From Arthrobacter agilis (GTDB lineage Bacteria > Actinomycetota > Actinomycetes > Actinomycetales > Micrococcaceae), in assembly GCF_002157505.1 (NCBI RefSeq), contig NZ_NFSC01000026.1, positions 124,001-188,000 of the forward strand: a stretch of DNA of 64,000 nucleotides, in the 5' to 3' direction. Numbering within the stretch: the first letter of the stretch is position 1; each line of letters starts with the position of its first letter. This document shows positions 31,587-40,979 of the stretch, piece by piece. The translations under genes were made by a program, and so were the position numbers. The notes beneath the pieces are model-generated. The model was not told where the DNA came from. It ran no database searches and saw only the letters and a list, made by a program, of their open reading frames with translations.

Positions 31587-32381
31587 GTGACGCCTCCAGC
31601 TGCCGGCCCTTCCCTCGGACGGGAGCCTTCCTCCTTCGGGGAGACGTTCCGTCCGGAACCTGCCGGCCGCCGGGGAACCTCACCAGCCGAGGTCGCACTC
31701 GACCTCCAGGCCCGCATCAACAGCATGCAGGCCAGCACCCTCGATTCGCGCAGGCTGCCCACGGTCCCGGCCCTCGCCCGGATCCTGCCCGGCGGCGGCC
31801 TCCAGTCCGGGGGCTCCTACACGGTCCGGAACTCTCCGGCCCTCGCCATGGCCCTCCTCGCCGGCCCTTCCTCGGCGGGTCTGTGGTGCAGCGTCATCGG
31901 CGTGCCGGATTTCGGCGTGGAAGCAGCGCAGGGCTTCGGGATCAACCTCGAACGCCTCATCCTGGTCCCCGATCCCGGATCCCAGTGGCTCACCGTCACG
32001 GCCGCCCTCGTGGACGTCGTTACGGTCATCCTGACCCGCGCTCCGGAGCACCTGGCGCCCACGGAATGGGCCCGGCTCAAGGCACGGCTGCGCCAGCGTG
32101 GTGCCGCACTGATCACCCTCGGCGCCTGGAAGCAGAGCGATTCCACGCTCGGGGTGGCCGAGAGCGCCTGGGAGGGCCTCGGTGCGGGAACGGGCCACCT
32201 GACGGCGCGCCGCATGAAGATCACCGCGACGCAGCCTTCCGGACGGCTCCGCCACGCCTATGTGGGGCTGGCGGACCTGCAGGGCACCGCCCCTGGAACC
32301 GCATCCCAGGGGGCCCTCCTGCCGCAGGGACTCCAGCCCGGCGCCGCGCCCGGCAGTGCTTCCACGGCCCTGTTCGGCTGA
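31587..32381 (+). CDS. imuA: ImuA-like RecA-fold protein of the mutasome
   Basis: A 264-residue RecA-like protein that acts with ImuB and DnaE2 in damage-induced mutagenesis. Only a degenerate Walker A is visible (ILPGGGLQSGGSYTV, with no Lys-Thr/Ser), which fits the ATPase-poor mycobacterial ImuA' rather than a true RecA. VALDLQARINSMQA near residue 40 resembles the helix before the RecA core. The GTG at 31587 is 10 nt behind the LexA box and may be leaderless. imuB starts 10 nt after the stop. Confidence 0.82.
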   Translation: MTPPAAGPSLGREPSSFGETFRPEPAGRRGTSPAEVALDLQARINSMQASTLDSRRLPTVPALARILPGGGLQSGGSYTVRNSPALAMALLAGPSSAGLWCSVIGVPDFGVEAAQGFGINLERLILVPDPGSQWLTVTAALVDVVTVILTRAPEHLAPTEWARLKARLRQRGAALITLGAWKQSDSTLGVAESAWEGLGAGTGHLTARRMKITATQPSGRLRHAYVGLADLQGTAPGTASQGALLPQGLQPGAAPGSASTALFG

Positions 32382-32391
32382 CGGGATCCTC

Positions 32392-33978
32392 ATGACGCCC
32401 CTGCCCGGACCCGCGGATCCCGCCACCAGGACCCTGATGCTCTGGTGCCCGGACTGGCCCATCACCGCCGCGCTGCGCGAACACGCACTTCCCGCCGACA
32501 CGGCGCTCGTCCTGGTGGACCGCGGAGAGGTCTTCGCCTGCTCTCCCGCAGCACGGCAGGACGGCGTGAAGAGGGGCCTGCGCATCCGGGAGGCCCAGGC
32601 CCGCAGCACGGGGCTCGTGTCCCTGCCCTACGATCCCTCGCTCGATGAGCGCACCTTCGAACCCGTGACCGCGGCCGTGGAGACCATCATGCCCGGCGTC
32701 CAGGTTCTCCGGCCGGGACTGTGCGCCGTCAAGGTCAAGGGACCCTCGCGCTACTACGGCAGCGAGGGCAAGGCCGCGGACGTGGTCTTCCGGACCCTCG
32801 CGGCCATCGGCCTCACCGATGTGCGCATCGGTATCGCCGACGGCCCGTTCGCCGCCGAGCAGGCAGCCAGGGCCACGGACCAGGATCCCGACGCCGACCG
32901 GCTGGTCGTTATCCCGCCCGGCCGCTCACCGTGGTTCCTCGGCAGCTACCCCCTGGAAGTCCTCGAACAGCCTCGGCTCACCGTGCTGCTCAAGCGCCTC
33001 GGCATCCGCTCCCTCGGTGATTTCGCGGCACTCAAGGCCTCCGACGTCCGTAACCGCTTCGGCATCGAGGGTGCCCTCGCACACCGTCAGGCGAGTGGGC
33101 TCGACCACCGGAACGTCGTCGCCCGGAAACCCCCTCCCCACCTCGACACGACAGCGGACTTCGAGCCGCCCCTCGCCCGCATCGACCAGCTCGCGTTCGC
33201 CTTCCGCGCACCCGCGGGCGGATTCGTCGACACTCTGCGGGAGGCAGGGCTGGTGTGCACCGCACTGCACGTCTCGCTGCACACGGAGTCGGGCGAGGTG
33301 TCCGAGCGCCGGTGGCAGCACCCGCGCTGGTTCGATGCCGACGACATCGTGGACCGCGTGCGGTGGCAGCTCCAGGGCACCCATGCCTCCGATCACGGTC
33401 TGACCTCCGGCATCACGCGGGTCCACGTGGCGCCCGACGTCGTCGAGGACCTCAGCGACCATGCGGACGGCCTCTGGGGAACGGGACCGGACGAGGGCAT
33501 CCACCACGGCCTGGCCCGCGTGCAGAGCATGCTGGGCCACGGCGCCGTCCTCACCGCGATCATCGCCGGCGGGCGGCTCCTCGCGGACCGCCGCGTCTTC
33601 ATCCCCTGGGGAGATGCGCCGCCCGCGAAGGCACCGGGAAAGGACCGCAACCAGCCCTGGCCCGGCCGCCTGCCCGGCCCGGCGCCGGCCACCGTGTTCG
33701 CCGACCCCGTGCCCGCCGCCGTCGTCGACTCCCGCGGCAATCCGGTCGACGTGGATCCCCGCGGCCTCCTGAGCGCCGACCCCGCCTTCTTTCGGGCAGG
33801 GCCCGACGACGGCCGGAGGCCCGTGCACTCCTGGGCCGGTCCCTGGCCGATCAACGAGCGGTGGTGGGACCCCACGGGACGCGTGCTCAACCGCTTCCAG
33901 CTCGTGGACCAGTCCGGATCGGCCTGGCTGCTGCTCCTCGAGGACCACGCCTGGTGGGTGGAGGCCGGCTACGACTGA
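32392..33978 (+). CDS. imuB: ImuB, catalytically inactive Y-family DNA polymerase homologue
   Basis: A 528-residue Y-family polymerase fold. The N-terminus TLMLWCPDWPITAAL stands where active DinB proteins have the metal-binding FxxVDxDAF motif, and the second acidic motif is replaced by VKVKGPSRYYG, so the polymerase active site is missing, as in known ImuB. The LKRLGIRSLGDFAAL helix-hairpin-helix, the little-finger region and a C-terminal extension that should contact the beta clamp, ImuA and DnaE2 are present. It acts as the hub of the mutasome. The ATG has GGGATC upstream and the gene follows imuA directly. Confidence 0.9.
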   Translation: MTPLPGPADPATRTLMLWCPDWPITAALREHALPADTALVLVDRGEVFACSPAARQDGVKRGLRIREAQARSTGLVSLPYDPSLDERTFEPVTAAVETIMPGVQVLRPGLCAVKVKGPSRYYGSEGKAADVVFRTLAAIGLTDVRIGIADGPFAAEQAARATDQDPDADRLVVIPPGRSPWFLGSYPLEVLEQPRLTVLLKRLGIRSLGDFAALKASDVRNRFGIEGALAHRQASGLDHRNVVARKPPPHLDTTADFEPPLARIDQLAFAFRAPAGGFVDTLREAGLVCTALHVSLHTESGEVSERRWQHPRWFDADDIVDRVRWQLQGTHASDHGLTSGITRVHVAPDVVEDLSDHADGLWGTGPDEGIHHGLARVQSMLGHGAVLTAIIAGGRLLADRRVFIPWGDAPPAKAPGKDRNQPWPGRLPGPAPATVFADPVPAAVVDSRGNPVDVDPRGLLSADPAFFRAGPDDGRRPVHSWAGPWPINERWWDPTGRVLNRFQLVDQSGSAWLLLLEDHAWWVEAGYD

Positions 33979-34051
33979 CATCCGTGCCCGGCAGCTCGGC
34001 CGGCACCCGCAGCACTGACAATTCCAGGACATCCGGACAGGGAGGGACGCC

Positions 34052-37000
34052 ATGGGCTGGAACAATCCGCCGATCCCGTGGTCGGACTTCGAACGGGACC
34101 TGTCCGGTACCACCCGGCCCGGGGCTCCGCCCCCCGGCGCCGACGGCGGGGACAGCCCCGCCTGGTCGCGGAAACGCCAGCCCTACACCGCTCCGGCCGC
34201 CGCTCCGCCCCCCGAGGGGCCCGTGGTGCCCTACGCGGAACTCCACGTCCACTCCAACTTCAGCTTCCTCGACGGTGCGTCCAGTCCCGAGCACCTCGCG
34301 GAGGAGGCTCAGCGCCTCGGCCTCACCGGCATGGCCCTCACCGACCACGACGGACTGTACGGAGTGGTCCACTTCGCGGAAGCCGCCGAGAAGTACCCCG
34401 GATTCTCGACGATGTACGGCACCGAACTCTCCCTCGGGCTGTCCCGGCCGCAGAACGGTGAAGCCGACCCGGAAGGCCGGCACCTCCTCGTCCTCGCCCG
34501 GGGATCGGCGGGCTACCACCGGTTGTCCACGGCCATCACCGAAGCCCAGCTCGACGCCGACGCCGAGAAGGGCAAACCCCGCTACGACCTCGAGAGCCTC
34601 TCCGGGCACGCCCAGGGCCAGTGGATGATCCTCTCGGGCTGCCGGAAGGGGGCGGTGCGCTCGGCACTCGTCGCGGACGGGGCATCCGCCGCCGAGGCGG
34701 AGCTCCGCACGCTCGTCGAGCTGTTCGGCCGGGATTCGGTCGCCGTCGAACTCATCAACCAGGGCAATCCCCTGGACACCGCGCACAATGACGCCCTGGC
34801 CGCCGTCGCCGCACGCCTCGCGCTGCCGACCGTGGCCACCAACAACGTGCACTACGCGACCCCGAAGCAGCATCGGCTCGCCTCCGCCCTGGCCGCGGTC
34901 CGGGCCCGCAGGAGCCTGGACCAGATGGATGGCTGGCTTCCCGCCGCGGGAGCCGCCCACCTGCGCAGCGGCGCCGAGATGGCGCGGCGGTTCCGGGACT
35001 ATCCCGGAGCGGTGGAGCGCACCGTGGACCTCGCCGCCGATCTCTCCTTCACCCTCCGCAGCGTTCGACCGGGCCTGCCGAACATCACGCTGCCGGAGGG
35101 CCACACGCAGATGAGCTACCTCCGCGAACTCGTTCGGCAGGGAGCGGACAAGCTCTACGGCGGGCGGACCGACGTGCGCGAGCGCATCGAACGTGAACTG
35201 GAGGTGATCGAGAGCAAGAATTTCCCGGGATACTTCCTGATCGTCCACGACCTCGTGCACTACGCGCGGCGCAACGGGATCCTGTGCCAAGGACGGGGAT
35301 CCGCTGCCAACTCGGTGGTCTGCTACCTGCTGGAGATCACCGCCGTGGACTCCATCAAGTACCAGCTTCCCTTCGAGCGGTTCCTCTCGAGCATGCGCGA
35401 CGAGGAACCGGACATCGACGTGGACTTCGACTCGGACCGCCGCGAGGAGGTCATCCAGTACGTCTACCGCAAGTACGGGCGCTTCAACGCGGCGCAGGTC
35501 GCCAACGTCATCACCTACCGGCCCAAGTTCGCCGTCCGCGACATGGCGAAGGCCCTGGGCCACAGCCCGGGCCAACAGGATGCCTGGTCGCGGCAGATCG
35601 AGCGGTGGGGAGGGCTCGTCTCCAGCAGCGACCACGACATCCCCGACTCCGTGGTCGGACTGGCCCACGAAGTCCTGAAGTTCCCGCGGCATCTGGGTAT
35701 CCACTCGGGCGGCATGGTGCTGACGGACCGGCCCGTCGGGGAAGTATGCCCGATCGAGCATGGGCGGATGGACGGCAGGACCGTCCTCCAGTGGGACAAG
35801 GACGACTGCGCCTGGATGGGGCTGGTGAAGTTCGACCTGCTGGGCCTCGGCATCCTCGCCGCCATCCAGTACAACTTCGACCTCGTGGAACGGCACTTCG
35901 GGGAGAAGTGGGAGCTGCACACCATCCCGAAGGAGGAGCAGGGCGTGTACGACATGCTGTGCTTCGCCGATTCGGTGGGGGTCTTCCAGGTGGAGAGCCG
36001 TGCCCAGATGGGCATGCTCCCCCGGCTGCAGCCCCGCCAGTTCTACGACCTCGTCATCGAGGTGGCCCTCGTACGGCCCGGACCCATCCAGGGCGGAGCC
36101 GTGCACCCCTACATCAAGCGGAAGATGGGCGAGGAGGAGGTCCGGTACATCCACCCCGACCTGAAGCCGGTCCTCGAGCGGACCCTCGGCGTACCGCTCT
36201 TCCAGGAGCAGCTCATGCAGATGGCCATGGTGGTGGGCGGCTGCACCGGTGCGGATGCCGACCTCCTGCGCCGGGCCATGGGATCCAAGCGGGGTGAGGA
36301 GCGGATCGATTCCCTGAAGGCCAAGCTGTATCAGGGGATGGAGGCCAACGGGATCACCGGCGACGTGGCCGACACCATCTACAACAAGATCCAGGCGTTC
36401 GCGAACTTCGGGTTCGCGGAGAGCCACTCGATCAGCTTCGCACTGCTGGTCTACGTCAGCGCCTGGCTGAGGCTGCACTATCCCGGCGCGTTCCTCGCAG
36501 CGCTGCTGCGCGCCCAGCCCATGGGGTTCTACTCACCGCAGACCCTCGTGGCGGACGCGCGGCGGCACGGCGCCGTCGTCCTGCGGCCCGACATCCTGCA
36601 CTCCGGGGTCCACGCCGACCTCGAACCGCTCGAGGGCTACGACCCTCCCGCCGATCCCCGGGGCCGCGCCACCGGGATGAACTGCTGCATCGAGGACGAG
36701 CAGCCCCCGGTGGGCTACTTCGACCAGGACACCCCCTTCGATTCGACACCCCACCGCCGCGACGGCCACTACGCGGTGCGGCTCGGGCTCGCCAGCGTCG
36801 AATCACTCGGGGCAAAGCTGGCGGAGAGGATCGTCGCCGAGCGGGAACGGAACGGACCCTACGAGGACATGCCGGACCTGGCACGGCGGACGGGCGCCAA
36901 TGCCGGGCAGCTCGAGGCACTGGCGGCGGCGGGCGCCTTCGACTCGATGGGACTGAGCAGGCGGGAAGCGCTGTGGAACGCCGGGCCCGCGTCCACCGAG

Positions 37001-37474
37001 CGCGAGGGCCAGATCAAGGGGACCGCCGTGTACATCCAGCCACCGCTGATGCCCGAACTCTCGGACATCGACAAGGTCGGGTCCGACCTGTGGTCCACCG
37101 GGATCACCCCGGACGACCATCCGGTACGCCACGCCAGGAACAGGCTGAAACGCCGTGGGGCACTGACAGCGCTGGAACTGAAGACTGCGGAGTCCGGCCG
37201 GCGGATCGAGGTGGGCGGAGTCGTGACACACCGGCAGAGACCGGCGACCGCCAGCGGCATCACGTTTCTGAACCTGGAGGACGAGACGGGACTGGTGAAC
37301 GTCATCTGCTCGGTGGGGGTCTGGCAGCGCTACCGCCGCGTGGCGCGGGAGGCGAGCAGCGTGATCGTGCGGGGCGTCCTCGAACGGTCCTCCGAGGGAA
37401 TCGTCAACCTCGTGGCGGACCGCATCGAGGTCCTCCACCTGAGGGCCACCACCAGGTCGCGCGACTTCCGCTGA
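34052..37474 (+). CDS. dnaE2: Error-prone DNA polymerase III alpha subunit DnaE2
   Basis: A 1140-residue C-family polymerase. The N-terminal PHP domain begins at ELHVHSNFSFLDGASSPEHL near residue 65. The palm carries CQGRGSAANS and the catalytic-acid motif PDIDVDFD near 453-460. Later come the fingers, the (HhH)2 and an OB-fold (GVVTHRQRPATASGITFLNLEDETGLVNV). The length and the short PHP region distinguish DnaE2 from the replicative DnaE1 (about 1180). It extends mismatched or lesion-containing primers during SOS. AGGGAGG precedes the ATG. The gene closes the LexA-controlled imuA-imuB-dnaE2 run with a 73-nt gap. Confidence 0.96.
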   Translation: MGWNNPPIPWSDFERDLSGTTRPGAPPPGADGGDSPAWSRKRQPYTAPAAAPPPEGPVVPYAELHVHSNFSFLDGASSPEHLAEEAQRLGLTGMALTDHDGLYGVVHFAEAAEKYPGFSTMYGTELSLGLSRPQNGEADPEGRHLLVLARGSAGYHRLSTAITEAQLDADAEKGKPRYDLESLSGHAQGQWMILSGCRKGAVRSALVADGASAAEAELRTLVELFGRDSVAVELINQGNPLDTAHNDALAAVAARLALPTVATNNVHYATPKQHRLASALAAVRARRSLDQMDGWLPAAGAAHLRSGAEMARRFRDYPGAVERTVDLAADLSFTLRSVRPGLPNITLPEGHTQMSYLRELVRQGADKLYGGRTDVRERIERELEVIESKNFPGYFLIVHDLVHYARRNGILCQGRGSAANSVVCYLLEITAVDSIKYQLPFERFLSSMRDEEPDIDVDFDSDRREEVIQYVYRKYGRFNAAQVANVITYRPKFAVRDMAKALGHSPGQQDAWSRQIERWGGLVSSSDHDIPDSVVGLAHEVLKFPRHLGIHSGGMVLTDRPVGEVCPIEHGRMDGRTVLQWDKDDCAWMGLVKFDLLGLGILAAIQYNFDLVERHFGEKWELHTIPKEEQGVYDMLCFADSVGVFQVESRAQMGMLPRLQPRQFYDLVIEVALVRPGPIQGGAVHPYIKRKMGEEEVRYIHPDLKPVLERTLGVPLFQEQLMQMAMVVGGCTGADADLLRRAMGSKRGEERIDSLKAKLYQGMEANGITGDVADTIYNKIQAFANFGFAESHSISFALLVYVSAWLRLHYPGAFLAALLRAQPMGFYSPQTLVADARRHGAVVLRPDILHSGVHADLEPLEGYDPPADPRGRATGMNCCIEDEQPPVGYFDQDTPFDSTPHRRDGHYAVRLGLASVESLGAKLAERIVAERERNGPYEDMPDLARRTGANAGQLEALAAAGAFDSMGLSRREALWNAGPASTEREGQIKGTAVYIQPPLMPELSDIDKVGSDLWSTGITPDDHPVRHARNRLKRRGALTALELKTAESGRRIEVGGVVTHRQRPATASGITFLNLEDETGLVNVICSVGVWQRYRRVAREASSVIVRGVLERSSEGIVNLVADRIEVLHLRATTRSRDFR

Positions 37475-37519
37475 CATGCCCTGCCGGCGGGCGACGGCGA
37501 GCGTACGGAACCGGACCAC

Positions 37520-37552
37520 GGCCTGGTCCAGGCCTGGTCCAGGCCTGGTTCA
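37520..37552. repeat. Three tandem 11-bp palindromic repeats after dnaE2
   Basis: GGCCTGGTCCA occurs at 37520-37530 and 37531-37541 and, with one change, at 37542-37552. Each copy with its neighbour forms CCTGG-T-CCAGG. It lies 45 bp behind the dnaE2 stop. Confidence 0.85.
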
Positions 37553-37591
37553 GGCTAGTTTCCCTGCTGGTTTCCCCGAGTATCCGGGGAT

Positions 37592-37630
37592 ACGACGAAG
37601 GGCCCCCGCTGGGCGGAGGCCCTTCGTCGT
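37592..37630. terminator. Bidirectional terminator between dnaE2 and tRNA-Leu
   Basis: A perfect 13-bp inverted repeat (37592-37604 and 37618-37630) with a 13-nt loop ends 9 bp from the 3' end of tRNA-Leu and serves both converging units. Confidence 0.85.
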
Positions 37631-37639
37631 CGTGCACTG

Positions 37640-37722
37640 TGCGCGAGGGGGGATTTGAACCCCCACACCCTTTCGGATACTGGCACCTGAAGCCAGCGCG
37701 TCTGCCGTTCCGCCACTCGCGC
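37640..37722 (-). tRNA. tRNA-Leu (anticodon CAG)
   Basis: An 83-nt class II tRNA. The acceptor stem is GCGCGAG/CTCGCGC with discriminator A, the anticodon stem CTGGC/GCCAG has loop TTCAGGT (CAG, reads CTG), a variable arm is present, and the T loop is TTCAAAT. CCA is not encoded. The position behind fhaA is conserved with mycobacteria. Confidence 0.95.
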
Positions 37723-38038
37723 GTTTCGAGATTCCAACTCCGTGCGCCAGGCGCAGGTGTTGTGAACAGCAGAAATAAGCATAGCGGAGCACCACCGCAA
37801 TTACCTAAACGCGGGATCGGACGGCCCGACGGCGCCCGGAGGCACGCTGCCGCCACCGGCGATCGTTAGGACAAAGTAATCCTCGGAATGCCCCCTTGGA
37901 GCTCATTCCCAGAGGCTCCCAGTAGTATCGGAGGGAACATGCCCGGTCGGACATTGCCGTCTCCAGGACCGGGAGAAGCCCTGCAGCATCCTGCTGGCGG
38001 GGCCCGGAACCACAGTGGGACAGGGGAGGAGGCGGACG
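37723..38038. other. Intergenic leader between tRNA-Leu and fhaA
   Basis: This 316-bp gap contains divergent promoters. TAGTAT at 37923-37928 may be the -10 box of the fhaA operon, which would give a leader of about 105 nt. AGGA-N8-TCCT (37868-37883) is a weak inverted repeat. I see no coding region and no recognised riboswitch. Confidence 0.4.
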
Positions 38039-38779
38039 ATGGGCATTCTCGACAACGTGGAGCGCGGACTCGAAAAGCTGGTCCGGAGTGCCTTCACCAC
38101 GGGCTCGCGTTCACAGGTGCAGCCCCTCGAGATCGCCACCGCCCTCCGCAAGGAGTTGGACAACCGGTCGCTCGTGCTCTCGCAGGGCCGGACGCTCGCA
38201 CCCAATGTCTTCACCGCCCGCCTCTCCGATTCCGATTTCGAGCTCGCCCAGCAATGGGGGTCCGCCCTGGCCGAGGAGCTCTGCGACGTGGTCATCGCCC
38301 ACGTGAACAGCCAGCAGTACAGCCTGCAGGGCCCCGTGCGCGTGTCGTTCGAACACGATCCGGAGCTGAAGGCGGGTGTGTTCGAGATCGACTCGTCGAT
38401 CGAGAAGCAGGCTGCTGCGCGCCGCCCTGCCGGCCCGGCCGCACCCGCAGCACCGCGCCGCCAGCCCACGCGCTACCAGCCGGTCCTCGAGATCGATGGC
38501 CGGCGCTATTCGATCCATTCCGGGTCCATCATCCTCGGCCGCTCATCCGAGGCGGACATCCCCGTCGACGACACCGGGGTCTCGCGGCGGCATCTCGAGA
38601 TCCGCATGGAGGAGGGCAGGACCTACGCCGTCGACCTCGGGTCGACCAACGGCAGCTTCGTGAACGGGCAGCGCGTCCACGGGCAGACCGAGTTGACGGA
38701 CGGCTCCATGATCACCATGGGGCGCTCACGCCTGACCTTCCGCCTGGTGCCCACGCAGAACGGCGGTGTCCAGCAATGA
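38039..38779 (+). CDS. fhaA: FhaA: DUF3662 plus FHA domain phosphopeptide-binding protein
   Basis: A 246-residue protein. The N-terminal DUF3662 domain (about 1-125; MGILDNVERGLEKLVRSAFT, SQVQPLEIATALRKELDN) is linked by an Ala/Pro-rich segment to a C-terminal FHA domain (about 150-240; IILGRSSEADIPVDDTGVSRRHLEI, DLGSTNGSFVNGQRV). The FHA domain binds phosphothreonine on partners of PknB, such as the MviN flippase, to restrain peptidoglycan synthesis at the pole. GGGGAGGAGG precedes the ATG at 38039. It is first in the seven-gene operon and overlaps fhaB by 4 nt (ATGA). Confidence 0.95.
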   Translation: MGILDNVERGLEKLVRSAFTTGSRSQVQPLEIATALRKELDNRSLVLSQGRTLAPNVFTARLSDSDFELAQQWGSALAEELCDVVIAHVNSQQYSLQGPVRVSFEHDPELKAGVFEIDSSIEKQAAARRPAGPAAPAAPRRQPTRYQPVLEIDGRRYSIHSGSIILGRSSEADIPVDDTGVSRRHLEIRMEEGRTYAVDLGSTNGSFVNGQRVHGQTELTDGSMITMGRSRLTFRLVPTQNGGVQQ

Positions 38780-39258
38780 GCGAGGCCGGAGAACTGACTG
38801 TCACGATCCTGCGCTTCGGTTTCCTGATCCTGCTGTGGATCCTCGTGCTCAGCACCGTCGGGGCCCTGCGCCGCGACCTCCTGGTGGGCAGCCGCACCAA
38901 GGCCGGTACGGCTCGCGACGTGCGGAACAACCCCGATCTCCGTGAAGAGCCCGCACCGGTGCGGGCACCCGCCCGCCGGCTGGTGGTCACGGAGGGCCCC
39001 CTGTCCGGGACCTCACTCGACCTCGCGGCGAGTCCGGTCCTCCTCGGTCGCGCCCAGGAGGCCACCCTCGTGCTCGAGGACGATTACGCGTCCGGCCGTC
39101 ACGCACGCCTGTTCCCGCAGGGCAGCCGCTGGTTCATCGAGGACCTGGGCTCGACGAACGGGACCTACCTCGGCGGTACCCAGCTCACGCGTGCCCTGCC
39201 CGTCGAACCGGGCGTCCCCATCCGGATCGGTAAGACGGTCATCGAATTGAGGCCGTAG
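38776..39258 (+). CDS. fhaB: FhaB (FipA): membrane-anchored FHA protein
   Basis: A 160-residue protein with one N-terminal transmembrane segment (about 8-30) and a C-terminal FHA domain (about 65-158; VLLGRAQEATLVLEDDYASGRHARL, DLGSTNGTYLGG). The core Arg, Ser, His and Asn residues of the phosphothreonine pocket are kept. In mycobacteria this protein links PknA/PknB signalling to FtsZ and FtsQ at the septum. The ATG overlaps the fhaA stop (ATGA), and pstP starts 2 nt behind its stop. Confidence 0.94.
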   Translation: MSEAGELTVTILRFGFLILLWILVLSTVGALRRDLLVGSRTKAGTARDVRNNPDLREEPAPVRAPARRLVVTEGPLSGTSLDLAASPVLLGRAQEATLVLEDDYASGRHARLFPQGSRWFIEDLGSTNGTYLGGTQLTRALPVEPGVPIRIGKTVIELRP

Positions 39259-39260
39259 GC

Positions 39261-40979
39261 GTGCGGCTTGTCCTGAGGTTCGCTGCCCGCTCCGACGTGG
39301 GCATGGTGCGGGCGAAGAATGACGACTCCGCCTACGTGGGCCGGTACCTCGCCGTCGTCGCCGACGGCATGGGCGGACACGCGGGCGGCAACGTCGCCTC
39401 CGCCTCCACCGTCCTGGACCTGGTCCATCTCGACCACAACGGGCACGGCGGCCATGCCGGGACGCACCTGGCCGACGAGATCCAGACCGCGAACTCCCTG
39501 CTCTCCGAACTCGTCGGAACGAACCCGCAACTGGCGGGCATGGGCACCACGGTGACGGCCCTCCTGCTGGAGGACTCGAAGCTGCAGCTCGCGCACATCG
39601 GTGATTCGCGCGCCTACCGGCTGAAGAACGGCGTCTTCGAGCAGATCACCACGGACCACACCTTCGTGCAGCGCCTCATCGACGAGGGCCGGCTCACTCC
39701 CGAGGAAGCGGAGGTCCACCCGCACAAGAACGTGCTGATGCGTGTCCTCGGCGATGTCGATGCGAGCCCGGAACTGGATCTCGACTCCTTCGACGCCGAG
39801 CCCGGTGAGCGCTGGCTGCTGTGCTCGGACGGCCTCAACGCGGTCCTGAACGAGCGTGTGGTGGAGCAGGTCATGCGTGGGACGAAGGACATCCGCGAGT
39901 GCGTCGACACGCTCGTCGACCTGACACTCGCTGGGGGCTCACCGGACAACATCACCATCGCTGTCGTCGAGGTCGTGGAAGCGGACGACGACGACGCGCC
40001 GCCACCGTCCATCCCCCCGGCCCGGCAGGCAGCGGGCGAACGTGACACGCCCGGCGCGAACGGGGCGGACGCCGCCTCGCACCAGGTCGACGGCAACGGC
40101 GACCTTCCCGGCACCGCCATCCGCGCCGACGTCATCCGCGAGGACCTGCTGACGAGGCCCCACATGCTGGTGGGGTCGGCGGCCCTCGCCACCGAGACGG
40201 GCCAGATCCCCATCGTGACGCAGCGGTCCACCGAGCGGCGCGCGGCGATGATGCTCACCCACAAGGCCGACACCCAGCCGTCGGACTCCGACACCGAGGA
40301 CGAGAGGCCCACGCGCAGGCGGCGCTGGCTCGTGCCCGCATTCCTGTCGCTCATGGGGCTCATCCTGATCGCCGTCCTGGGCCTAGGGTACACCTGGACG
40401 CAGACGCGCTACTACGTCGCCGAAGCGGACAATCGGGTGGCGATCTACACGGGCGTGCCCCAGAAGGTCGGGCCGATCAGCCTGAGCGAGCTGTACGAGA
40501 CCACGGACATCCCCGTCTCGAACCTGCCCGAGTACCAGCGCTCCCAGCTCGTGAGCACCCTTCCTGCCGCCAGCCTCGACGAGGCCCAGCGCATCGTCGG
40601 GAACCTTCGCAGCGAACTGCGGGCGGTCTCCTGCGATCCCGCGACGCCGGTGACCGCCTCGCCGAGCCCCTCCGCCGGGAATACTCCCAGCAGCACCTCC
40701 AGCAGCACGTCCAGCAGCACGTCCAGCAGCACGGAGCGCCCCAGCAGTCCCGCATCCCCTGAACCCCGGACCTCGGCGACCGCGGCCCCGCCCTCGGCAA
40801 GCGCGACCGCCTCACCGCGTCCCCGCACGACGGCGGGTCCCAGTGCTTCCGCCACACCGAGTGCGTCCGCATCGTCCGGTGCCTCGTCCGGGGCCTCGGC
40901 AGATGCCTCGGCAGGTCCGACCCCCGCCCCCAGTCCTTCGTCCCCTGCCACCGACTGTGGAGGTGCAGCCAATGAGTGA
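39261..40979 (+). CDS. pstP: PstP: PP2C-family Ser/Thr protein phosphatase with a long extracellular tail
   Basis: A 572-residue protein. The cytosolic PP2C domain (1-235) shows VVADGMGGHAGG, GDSRAYRL, CSDGL and SPDNITI, the metal-binding Asp motifs. A polar linker and one transmembrane helix (about 357-378) follow, then an extracellular part of nearly 200 residues ending in a Ser/Thr/Ala/Pro-rich tail. It reverses phosphorylation by PknA and PknB. The tail has tandem [15 protein letters not shown] repeats from slippage-prone codons. The GTG start has AGGCC close upstream. It overlaps rodA by 8 nt. Confidence 0.95.
   Translation: MRLVLRFAARSDVGMVRAKNDDSAYVGRYLAVVADGMGGHAGGNVASASTVLDLVHLDHNGHGGHAGTHLADEIQTANSLLSELVGTNPQLAGMGTTVTALLLEDSKLQLAHIGDSRAYRLKNGVFEQITTDHTFVQRLIDEGRLTPEEAEVHPHKNVLMRVLGDVDASPELDLDSFDAEPGERWLLCSDGLNAVLNERVVEQVMRGTKDIRECVDTLVDLTLAGGSPDNITIAVVEVVEADDDDAPPPSIPPARQAAGERDTPGANGADAASHQVDGNGDLPGTAIRADVIREDLLTRPHMLVGSAALATETGQIPIVTQRSTERRAAMMLTHKADTQPSDSDTEDERPTRRRRWLVPAFLSLMGLILIAVLGLGYTWTQTRYYVAEADNRVAIYTGVPQKVGPISLSELYETTDIPVSNLPEYQRSQLVSTLPAASLDEAQRIVGNLRSELRAVSCDPATPVTASPSPSAGNTPSSTSSSTSSSTSSSTERPSSPASPEPRTSATAAPPSASATASPRPRTTAGPSASATPSASASSGASSGASADASAGPTPAPSPSSPATDCGGAANE

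Noticed and set aside
33887-36478. Long open frame on the minus strand opposite imuB/dnaE2
   Set aside because: It is the antisense shadow of dnaE2. High GC at third positions removes stop codons on the other strand, and the translation has no family signature.
1-37474. A genomic island or prophage in the accessory half
   Set aside because: No integrase, transposase, attachment repeats, phage genes or clear shift in base composition were seen.
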